64,000 nucleotides of DNA, taken from positions 620,001 to 684,000 of the forward strand of contig CP085827.1 in the NCBI GenBank assembly GCA_020809705.1, in the 5' to 3' direction. Made by a program: the position numbers and the translations under genes. Source of the stretch: Calonectria ilicicola. Taxonomy: Eukaryota; Ascomycota; Sordariomycetes; Hypocreales; Nectriaceae. Of the stretch, positions 24,265-33,390 are shown in pieces. The stretch's first letter is position 1. Every line of letters begins with the position of its first letter. Under the pieces are notes generated by a model, which searched no databases, was not told where the DNA came from, and saw nothing but the letters and a program-made list of their open reading frames with translations.

Positions 24265-25412
24265 CTAGCCATAGAAAGGCTTTTGTTCCGAGATTCCCCA
24301 ACCCCGAACGCGCTTTCCTTCCCATTGTCCCTCAACTTTAGCATAAGCTTCGTAAAGAGCCACATTCCTGTCCGCAGCGCCAAATTCTCCATGTTGTCTT
24401 TCCTTTCCATAAGGGACAGAAATAGTGAGGTTACCTCTTTCAGGAAAGTTCAGTGTAAAAGACTCGTAGTAAGTAATGTTGGTTTGTTTTGACACCCACG
24501 GGTTCTTGGCCTGAATATCTGGAAGTACCGTTACAATCTCATGAGTTCCATCAAGTTTCAAAACTGTTCCAAATGACTTGTGGTAGTCACCAACGGGATT
24601 GAGGGCCCAGACACAGATTCGCAGGCCGTTTTCCAGTTGGATAGGGAACCAGTACCAACCTCCCGTGGCAATTCCAATGCCCCACTGGCGATCATACCAC
24701 GATGTAGAGCGCGTGGGATCAACCTCGTGCACGGTGCCATTAATAGTGACAGTTCCCGTTGTAAGGGCATTTGGAGCGGCCCATTCACGGTTGTAATCAG
24801 TACCCCAAAAGAATGCGGCTGAGCCTCCGTCGTATAGGTTTGGTCCACGAGGCTCAAAGGTCACGTTCCAACCATGAGTCTGCCACTTTCCCACTGTTGT
24901 AATGGAAGAGAGACTGTCGGCTGAGTTTGCAACCCAACGATATTGGTCTGTAAATTGCATATCCAGAATATCGGGATTGAAAGACACAGTTTCTCCGACT
25001 GCGTAATAGTCTGAGAAAAACCCAGACTGAAGTTCATAGACTGATCCGCCATACAGATTGGATCCTTCTGGATCACCATCTTTGGCACGAAGACTTGCAT
25101 GCGAAACTACAAGCAAATCAAGGTCCGTCTTGGTGGTAATCCAGTGTGCAACCCAGTGAGAGTTGACATAGGCGGGATCAAACTCGCGAATAAGCTGGGT
25201 CTTGCGAACATCAACAACCGGGCCGGAATTCTACTCATCGGTAAGAAAATGTGTCGAGGAAAGTGTTTAGATACCGAACTGGAACTCACAAAGTAGTCAT
25301 ATTCGACGGGACTCTTGTTGTGAGGAGGGGCAAGCCATGGCCTGTCGTTTTGGCGGGGGAAAGCAGAGGCCTGAGCAGCCAAGGAAGCAAATAAAAGAGT
25401 AATCTGATGCAT
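24265..25412 (-). CDS. Secreted CrtC/AttH-like lipocalin-fold protein
   Basis: Two exons (25412-25290, 25230-24265; intron 59 nt) give 362 residues. Seen: signal peptide (about 1-17, ending ASAF), a strand-rich N-terminal half with WITTKTDLDLLVVSHA, and the family hallmark SWYDRQWG followed by WYWFPIQLENGLRICVWALNP. This is the double-lipocalin fold of hydroxyneurosporene synthase-like (CrtC) proteins. Fungal relatives include kievitone hydratase (a secreted phytoalexin-detoxifying enzyme) and several pericyclases/Diels-Alderases of natural-product clusters. The signal peptide and N-glycosylation sequons agree with either a secreted hydratase or an ER-luminal cyclase. Which reaction is catalysed cannot be decided. 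It is divergent from the bZIP gene. Confidence 0.85.
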
Positions 25413-25926
25413 TTTATCTCGAGATTGTAAAGATCAAGTATCTTGATGGTCAAATCGATTGAATTGGTGAATAGGACGTTCACAAAGGATTGGTACATGG
25501 ATATTTATATCTCTGATATCAAGGGGACCAACTTAAGCATTTCGAACTCGGCTTCTTCGGACATGCGAAAAATCCGTAATTCACACCTAAAATATCAATT
25601 ACGCTCTAGAAATTACCTTGAAAACATGGGCAGTCCGCACACATCATTGCCCGAGTGAGGCCTGGTAAGGTCCTTTCGGCCAGGCGGTGGGGATTCGTCA
25701 AATCATGATCGTAGCATGAAGAAATTCCCGTTCCCGACGCTAATGCAAGTTGCTGAGGGTGGGTCTACCGATATAGCGAGTGGTTGGCTAGCTGTGGTCA
25801 CATTCAAAGGTTAAAGTTTAAATAAAGGTAATGGAGGAAATCTCAGCAGGGTGCATATCATAAACTGGGTCAATCCCTTGGGACTTGGATTGCGTCAACC
25901 CTTTACTAGTTGATACTATTCTCACA
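25413..25926. promoter_or_regulatory. Divergent promoter region of CrtC-like and bZIP genes
   Basis: 514 bp between two divergent starts. AT-rich; no single motif stands out. The arrangement suggests that the regulator and the enzyme may share control. Confidence 0.4.
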
Positions 25927-26905
25927 ATGGATTCTCTTCATGAAGGCGCTAAATCGGGCTCTATCATCCTGAAAGAGATGAGTCAACTAACAGAAATGCG
26001 TAGCCCGGATGAGGATTGGACTGGAACTACGAGTCGTTTGAAAAGGCGTAGACTGCAGAATCGCCTCAATCAGAGGGCCCGCGGTGAGTCTTTATTTCCC
26101 TAGATTCTTCCTTCGCTAGCATCTCATGGCTGACATTCTCAATTCTTTGACAGAACGAAGGAAAGTTTCCAGACGCACTCTTGCAGCTTCATCCGAGGAG
26201 ATCACCAGTGGGGTAGAATGCGACCTTCCCAATTTTTCGGATCTTCCGGAACGACGTGATTGCTCTGCAAAATCTCCAACAGCCAATGCTACAACAAGCG
26301 GTTGTACCCCAGGATCAGGATGTTTGCTACTTCGCCCCGGCGCAGAAGTTGTGCTCCGCCGATTCGCCAACAAGGCCTACGAAGATTATATATTGGGGAG
26401 CCCGCAACCAGGATATTTGTCAACGCTCATTCAAATAAACGTCTTCAATGCTCTCACACAAAATGGATTTGCTGTTGGATTCTTAGACAAATGGCAAAGG
26501 CATCGAGTCATTTCACCTTTCAACAGTAATGGCCCCGATCATCCTGCACTCACGTCATGCCCCCCAAACCTGCAGCCTACGGCCCTCCAGAGGGCCATAC
26601 GTCACCATCCGTGGATAGATCTCTTTCCTATCCCACAGATGAGGGACAATATTCTAGCCGCATTAAACTATTTAGACATGGATGAGCTTTGTGGTGACTT
26701 ACTCGACGTTCACCCTGGCCGAGAGGACAAACCAAATCTCATAGTATGGGGAAACCCTTGGGATCCCTGTGGCTGGGAGGCAAGTCCTGCTTTTTTGAGA
26801 AAATGGGGCTGGATGCTGTGTGGGTGCTCGGAAGTATTGGAAGCGACAAACCATTGGCGCCAGAAGCGCGGGGAGAAAGTATTCTCGTTCCCAGTAAATG
26901 GATAA
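25927..26905 (+). CDS. bZIP-like transcription factor with DUF3425-type C terminus
   Basis: Two exons (25927-26083, 26154-26905; intron 70 nt) give 302 residues. The basic region RLKRRRLQNRLNQRAR plus ERRK is assembled across the intron and matches the NxxxQxxxR bZIP pattern. No obvious leucine zipper follows. The C-terminal half (LIQINVFNALTQNGFAVGF, HHPWIDLFPIPQMRDNIL, LIVWGNPWDPCGWEASPAFLRKWGWML) matches the DUF3425 domain found in many fungal bZIP-like regulators, often linked to secondary-metabolite or stress genes. Nuclear. Position at the right edge of the oxidative block makes it a candidate pathway regulator; this is inference from location. Confidence 0.87.
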
Positions 26906-27934
26906 AGTATGAAATGGAAATTCAAGGTAGCTTCTTGCAATCTAGGTTAGCGCTAAGGAAACAGAGAAAAAGCAGTATGATTTGATTTATTCATGAAATT
27001 ATGTTCTATGGACTGTTTCTTTGTTCAATCTGTGTGGAGCGTAGCTTCGTTGCCACCAGTGGCTGGGCCGATACTGACGGTTCCCGACTTCATGCATACT
27101 AATCGCATAGCTTAAATTTAACCATTCTGAAGCCAAGATTTGCTTTTGTCTACAATATATTGTGCGATGCATGAATTGAGAATTCTTCCAAAAATAATTG
27201 TTATGCAACTCCATGAACCGGTAGCATAAAACACCACCGCAACAACTCGCGCGACACGGGAAAAATCACCACCAAAGGTTTGTAACATGTCTTGGTCAAT
27301 CTAATTGCTCACAGTAGACCCTGTTTGACTATCGAGCTAGATATAGGTCCGTTAAGCCGCCATAGCAAGCCATTAGAGTAACGGACGCTAAGTTCTCCTT
27401 TTTCGCGCATGGTTCAATTATCAACAAAAATTATCCATACTGGTGGCTCTGGTGTTTTCTGCATTGTCCACGTGGCTCATCTCCACCAAAATCCTTTTTC
27501 CTTTTTGCTTTTTTTTTTTTCGCCATTGCAGCGCCAGAAAAAGCCTTCTCTGCAAAAGTTTTTTACAGAAGAACCACCGATGCATAAACAACAGCTCAGA
27601 GTTGCATTGGAGCTGGCTAGTCTGGTTCTTTTTAGACATATTTCGCGAGACTGACTAAGAATTTTAGCGAGTGCCCTTAGATTCCAGCACACAAACCAAG
27701 ATATGGGTGGCTGTCTCAGCTGACGGTCCGCAAAGGACTAGATCCAATTAGAGCCACGAGAGGGGTTAGAGCCATGGGCGAGAATTCAGCCTCAGTAAGA
27801 TGGCGGGCTTGGCATTTTTTCATGGTCAGATTCAAATACCGGGCAAAGCCAACGGGGTTCACGCACCGGCATGTGCTCCCCTTCCATCCATTTCGCCAAA
27901 CGCTGTCGATCAATTCAACCTGTCAAACGTGAAC
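26906..27934. other. Intergenic; no gene seen
   Basis: About 1 kb. Four overlapping short frames at 27409-27692 arise from a T-rich and CTT-rich stretch (27490-27525) and have no motif. An in-frame ATG for the next gene exists at 27800. Confidence 0.45.
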
Positions 27935-29202
27935 ATGGATACCACGAATGAGAACGACGACAAGAGAGACGCCGCGGAGACATCCGAAACCACGCCCTTG
28001 GATTCTGCCCATTCATCACGTGAAATCAGCCACAATCGCGCTGCCGAAGTCTTATCATCGCGCCCATTTGGACTCTTCATCTCTGCCTTCGTAGGCGCTG
28101 CCATCACCGCCGGCACGACATGCGCCCTGGTTCTCCATGTCCAACACCTTGTCGCCAAGGCATCCGTCTCCTCGGATCCATCAGTATGGATCAGAACTGC
28201 GAGAACTGACGGGTATGACCGTTGCTACAACGGATGCACCAAGTGCAACGACCCGAGCTATGCCTACAATGCGTGCGCCAAAACCGCCAAAGTAAATGTC
28301 ACGGGTGTTATCTGCGACGGAAATCGCATGTGGAATTGGAAAAACCGCTATCCGACCGAATGTTTGCAAGCCCTGGGCGAAATTTTCAAAAAGGAGGCAT
28401 TGTCTGCCAAAAAGAATGGTTACAAGGCGCAGTACGCCATCGTCATCGTGACTGTTCTTGGAGGCGTGCTGGGTGGGTTTCTGGTCTACAAATTATGGAA
28501 GTGGGCAGCGGCCAGAGCAGAGTCCCGGAAATGGCAACACCAACGTCAAGCAGCCGAATTTGATCAAGGTTCATCGGGAATGCCGACCAAGGTACGTTTA
28601 TTTCGCCGGCTGCGTCAGTGGTGCTGTTGACTAACGACGGTTAGAATTCGTACAAACTCCCCAAAGGGCCCAAGTTTCTGCTTCTGAGTTTCCTCGCACT
28701 GTTCGGCAAAGCGCCAGTGGCAAAAGCATACTCGTGCACAGGATACGATGCAACCCACCATCAGTACTTTACCAATTCCAATAAGACAATTTTTGGTATT
28801 GTGGAAGGCTGGTATAGCAACTGCTACGACGTTCAACACTGCGACCAGAAATGCACCTCAAAATGCAGTGACGGTAGCTGCAAAAAGAGTTGCAAAAAGG
28901 TCTGCCACACCGTCACGTACTCTGATAAATCTCCCAAGGACTATGTTCAGGGAATCATGTCCAGTGTGACGGCATGTGGGTTCGAAGCGACCGATGGAGT
29001 GAGCGGTGATCCCGGTGAGTCATGGCAATTTCACCTAGAAATCATTCCTGTAACTTGTGCTAATCTCTCCCCAGAAATGCGAATCGCTAATGGAGGTATT
29101 GAGCGAAATTGGTGGGTACAGATGAGGGTAAATGGATACAACATTACCAAGGAAAGCGACACCGATGAGTCCATTTGGTGTTTATATGATATAGGAAACT
29201 AA
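27935..29202 (+). CDS. Orphan membrane protein with Cys/Lys-rich extracellular-type segment
   Basis: Modelled as three exons (27935-28591, 28645-29014, 29075-29202), 384 residues; an upstream in-frame ATG at 27800 would add 45. No known family recognised. Seen: hydrophilic N terminus, transmembrane helix about 46-68, a segment with six Cys (RCYNGCTKCNDP), second helix about 167-187, a basic loop, a third hydrophobic stretch about 230-240, then a dense Cys/Lys cluster (CDQKCTSKCSDGSCKKSCKK) followed by a Trp-containing C terminus (WWVQMRVNGYN). The last intron is 60 nt, free of stops, so retaining it would leave the frame intact; its strong GTGAGT donor and CCCCAG acceptor favour splicing. Function unknown. 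Confidence 0.7.
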
Positions 29203-30548
29203 AACTGGTTTGGCGTCGATTTTTTCATCAATTTTCTTCTATTTTCGGGCGATTTAGCTTTGCAGCCTATTCAACTTGATAGCGAGTGTAGTATGATACC
29301 ATTTCAAAATCTAATTTGTTCGTGCCTAATTTCTTGCGCCTTGGCTTACCGAAATGTGGTGTCAATAAATGAATCAAGTAGAAAAAGGTGAGCGACACCA
29401 CGGGCGTCAGACATGAATAAGAAGAGTCAGACGCTACTTGGAGACGCGGGACATCCCCAGAACTCCGTCGGGTCAGCTGAGGCAGTGCGCACAAGAGGTT
29501 GTGCTATGTGGCTTTGCTCAGCCATGAGGTGACGTGGGTCAATTGCGACCAAGAACCAAGTAAACCGAACCACTGTGTTGGATGACACGAAGGCATAAGC
29601 ACTTTGTTTTCTAATCCTGATCCTCTTGGAAGCCTCCTTGGCAGTCATACGGTAGCTATGCACTACATTTTATATCAAATGATAATAATGTGCCTCTTCA
29701 AAGTCGTCACCTTGTAATGAAAGGTGAAAAATGCGACGCCCCAAACAAACCAGCTTCTACATACGTGCTGTTGGAATTCATTAGACAGATCAGGAAAACA
29801 GTGCCCTTATATTAGGTGGTTGATGGTTCGCGAGGAAAAATGGAAATGTCCATAATCTGTGACTCGTTAGCCTCGTCAAAACCAAAATGTTCTCATTAAA
29901 CTAAAAGCATTCCGACGTCGGAAAAGAAAGCAGCGCCCAAGAAGCTTGGGCACCGTATTAAGTTAAAAAATTGCGATTGGCTAGCTCGCACTTTTGAATG
30001 TATCCCAAAACGGGAATGTCCGAAGGAAAAGGCCAATGTTCATCACCAAGATGACGTGTGGAACCCGAACGATCCGTCAGTGAGATTAGGAGCAAATGCT
30101 ATCTCATACCTTATGCTTACAGACTAAAGAATTAACCATATGAAAATTTTCAAATCTCTCCGAGTCTGACGCAAACAGAGCCCATCACAGTTGAACACCG
30201 CACTCTCGTTGGTCACCCGATGGTCACTGTCACCTTGGGAGAACCAGGATACTAAGCCACGCGCTAAAGATGATGAGAGGCGCCTACACTTGGGACGCGT
30301 ATAGTCGAATCGGAGTTTGATTTTTTGCTGATATCCGCGGGACCTTCGTATCGGATCTTTCCGCGGATGCCGGTGTGTTGGGTCAAGACGATGTGCGAGT
30401 ATTGCGTTCTGATGTGTCTTTAATAAAGCGGCCATCCCCCTGTGCTAAATGCTCACAACACTTCTCAAATATTCCCAGGTCATAATAGATACGGTACGCA
30501 TACAACCGGAGCAAAAGAGATTACGAAAATCCACTCTTTTACGTCAAG
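29203..30548. other. Intergenic; RTA1-gene promoter with TCCGCGG sites
   Basis: About 1.35 kb without a supported gene. TCCGCGG occurs at 30334-30340 and the palindrome TCCGCGGA at 30360-30367, about 180-215 bp before the RTA1-like ATG. Confidence 0.5.
30334..30367. promoter_or_regulatory. Paired TCCGCGG sites (PDRE-like)
   Basis: TCCGCGG (30334-30340) and the perfect palindrome TCCGCGGA (30360-30367) lie upstream of an RTA1-family gene. In Saccharomyces, TCCGCGGA is the Pdr1/Pdr3 site and drives lipid-translocation and drug-resistance genes of this family. Conservation of that link here is inference. Confidence 0.5.
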
Positions 30549-31502
30549 ATGGCCGACTATAATCTCACCCGAGACGATGCTTTCAGCTCAGAAAACCTTT
30601 GTAATCTCGACCTCTGTCCTCTGGACTGGAGCATGTACGGGTATATCCCGTCCCTCGCAGCCAATGTCGTATTTTTAGTCCTCTTTGCTCTTGTCGGCAT
30701 CATCCATGGCTATCTTGGTTACTGCTGGAAGACCTGGGGGTTCATGGGAGGCATGCTTGCCGGCAGTGCCGCCGAAATACTTGGCTATATTGGTCGCATC
30801 ATGCTTCACCATAATCCGTTCTCTTATGAAGGATTCATGATCCAAATTGGTCAGCTTTTAATTCTCAGGCCTTCCTTCTTTACGCATACTCACCATCCTA
30901 TAGTCTGCCTAACCTTTGCTCCCGTCTTTTACACTGCATCGATCTACATTACTCTTTCCAAAACCATCGAATTCCTCGATCCAACCATTTCACGTGTCAA
31001 ACCAAAATACTTTTACTGGTTCTTCATACCCTTTGACCTTGTCTGTCTAGTCCTCCAGGCCCTCGGTGGCGGGTTATCGGCTGGCACTGATGGTGTCGAT
31101 GTTGGAGTGGATATTTCTATGGCAGGCCTTGTCCTGCAGGTTATTGTTCTTGTACTTTTCATCATTGTATTTGTGGATTACCTATTCCGCTACTGGCGCC
31201 TCAATCGTTCCGCCCGATTCCCTTGGCGCATGAAGACATTCTTTATTGGTCTTTCCGCTGCTGTTCTGCTGATTCTCATTCGCTGCGCTTACCGTGTTGC
31301 TGAGCTGCGCGATGGTTACGATGGGGACCTTTTCAGGGAGGAAGTTTCTTTCATTATTCTTGAAGGGGTTGCAATCATTCTTGCAGCGTTTAGTCTCTGT
31401 TTCGGCCACCCAGGTCTTTTGATCAAACCGCCTCAGTCAGACGGAACGACTCCGCAGAGGGAGAAAATCAACCCTGTCTCTGGAAGCTCGGACAGTAATT
31501 AA
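30549..31502 (+). CDS. RTA1-family lipid-translocating/resistance membrane protein
   Basis: Two exons (30549-30849, 30904-31502) give 299 residues. The 54-nt intron is open in frame, so retention would only insert 18 residues (the GQLLILRPSFFTHTH-like stretch); splicing restores the conserved MIQIVCLTFAPVFYTASIY segment. Seven hydrophobic helices are visible. Family signatures: AEILGYIGR after helix 2, LTFAPVFYTASIYITLSKTI, a FxxFDLVCLVLQALGGG segment, RCAYRVAELRDGY near helix 6 and FCFGHPG-like end (LCFGHPGLL). RTA1/RSB1 proteins give resistance to toxic lipids or 7-aminocholesterol at the plasma membrane. A TCCGCGGA palindrome lies upstream. Confidence 0.93.
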   Translation: MADYNLTRDDAFSSENLCNLDLCPLDWSMYGYIPSLAANVVFLVLFALVGIIHGYLGYCWKTWGFMGGMLAGSAAEILGYIGRIMLHHNPFSYEGFMIQIGQLLILRPSFFTHTHHPIVCLTFAPVFYTASIYITLSKTIEFLDPTISRVKPKYFYWFFIPFDLVCLVLQALGGGLSAGTDGVDVGVDISMAGLVLQVIVLVLFIIVFVDYLFRYWRLNRSARFPWRMKTFFIGLSAAVLLILIRCAYRVAELRDGYDGDLFREEVSFIILEGVAIILAAFSLCFGHPGLLIKPPQSDGTTPQREKINPVSGSSDSN

Positions 31503-31717
31503 GATTTGTCAAACTATCGGGCGTTGACCCTCTTACCTATCCCATGATCAGACCTCATCAGTTCAAAATAAGCACTGAAAAGAAACAATCGCTACGCTAG
31601 GAAATGATAAGAAGAATAGAATCTAAATAAGAAATAATTATGATAACCCTAAAGCTTCTACTTGATTAAGCCTGCAGTATAATAAAAGATAAATAAAAGT
31701 TAACCCATCGGTTAGCT

Positions 31718-32991
31718 TTATTGTATATATTTACCAGTCTCTAGAACGCGATCCCCTGCTTTAAACTTGCATTGGGGAAGGTGTTGCCAGTTGAGAAAAC
31801 TCTTGCCCTGCTTCAATAATTGCTGTTTGGGCCATTCATAAACTGCCCGAAATTGCGGAGGACTGTTTCCACTAGCAGGCTTGGCTTCCATAGGTGGCTC
31901 AGGAATTGACGACCAGTCAATGAAATTAGGAGCATCTGTGTAAAGCGTAATTTGCCTCCCTGTCCGCCTCCTGTGGCACCATTCCGAAAGTGCTTTCCTG
32001 AACTCAGACACTGGCCGATCAAGTAGGACATCTGGGTGTTTGACCCAATCTTTTTGCACAATAATTGAGACGTCTTGTTCATCGTATGGCACAGCACGCA
32101 ACGTGTCATCGCGGGTGATGACCTCATACATGGTGAATAAAACGCCTTTGACGTCTTCTCGGCTAGCCACATATTCCTTGTCTTTCCCAATGCGAGCTGA
32201 GAAATTGAAGTCAAATAACATCAATGAATCGGTCCCCTGGTCGATGAGAAGGTTTCTCAGTGCGATGTCTTGATGAGAAATTCCAAGGTTTAAATTAAGC
32301 TCATCAACAACATTAGTTAATTGATGTAGCCACTTCAGCTTGAATACGCGAGTTTTATTTTCTTCCAAGGTACCCCCGGAAATATACTTTGTTGTAAACC
32401 CAACGCAACGGTTTTCTATTTCATCCAGAATCATTCCATTGAATGGCACGATGTTTGGGTGCTTCGGGAGACGCATCCAGAGGTTCATCTCATGCCACAA
32501 CATAAAGATGTTTTGAATGATAAAATAATATTTAAACACAAGCTGAAATCCATTAATTTGCAATTCATGTATACAAAGTGAGAATGATTTACCTTCTGCG
32601 TGGGTTCTAAGATCTCTATAACAAGATCAACATTTGGTCCAAGCCTATCAAGCTCCTCAAGGTTTGATCGTGAGGTTAGTTGAATATGCCGAGGATATTG
32701 AATACCTTCAAGAGGGGGGTAGTAAACACAACGTGTTTGATCTCTTTTTGGATCAGTAAAAGATGAAATCAAGTCACCTTGAGGTGAAACATGGATTTCG
32801 TAAACAGCTGGTGCAAGATGATCAATGTGTTTAGCGAGATGCTCATACGCAAGATCGTCTGTTTCTAGCTCTTGATCCAAGGTGACATCAATAAGACGTC
32901 GCTAATCCCAGTCTACAAAATACCAAGTACTCGGGCCGCCGGGATAGATTGCGCCGCTTGAGGCAAAGAATCTATTTGCTTGTTTCAACAT
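31718..32991 (-). CDS. Fungal protein-kinase-like gene interrupted by an in-frame TAG
   Basis: Exons 32991-32593 and 32542-31718 (intron 50 nt) form one frame of about 408 codons, but codon 30 (32902-32904) is TAG. Downstream there is no ATG until the second exon (around 32490), inside the kinase domain. Seen: likely ATP-site lysine in LVFKYYF, HEMNLWMRLPKHPNIVPF (C-helix Glu), catalytic loop ISHQDIALRNLLID (HQD instead of HRD), and LFDFNFSAR where DFN replaces DFG. The C terminus carries a Pro-rich region. It belongs to a group of small fungal kinase-like proteins without accessory domains. Either a pseudogene, a read-through case or a sequence error; the kinase exon itself is intact. Confidence 0.65.
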
Positions 32992-33390
32992 TATCGAGAT
33001 AGGGAAGACGGGACGCCTGGAATGGATCTCGACAAATTCTGATGTGACACTTGCAAACCGAGTTTGAGCGACTCAGGTCGGCCTAGACAGGCTGAGGTAT
33101 GCGAATAGCCACAAAGGATCAAGTGTGATGAACCAAGATTAGAACAAACAGGAATAGAAATGGGCATCATTTTTCCATCAGTGATGGCTGGACCCACAAG
33201 TGCGGGGCTGATCACCTAACATGACCATGTGCTCATTAACTATCCACTAAAGGTCACCAACACACATGAATCACAAGTGGTAGCCGCCGAAATGATCGTA
33301 ATGCAAATTGGAGTTGGCCGTGTCCAAAGCCGAGCGCTTTGAGATTACCACAGAGCCTTGGGACATAACTAGCCACTGCAAATTATCAAA

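Noticed and set aside
28717..29202. Separate gene starting at 28717
   Set aside because: The frame joins exactly to the upstream membrane-protein exon through a GTACGT..TTAG intron, so it is treated as one gene.
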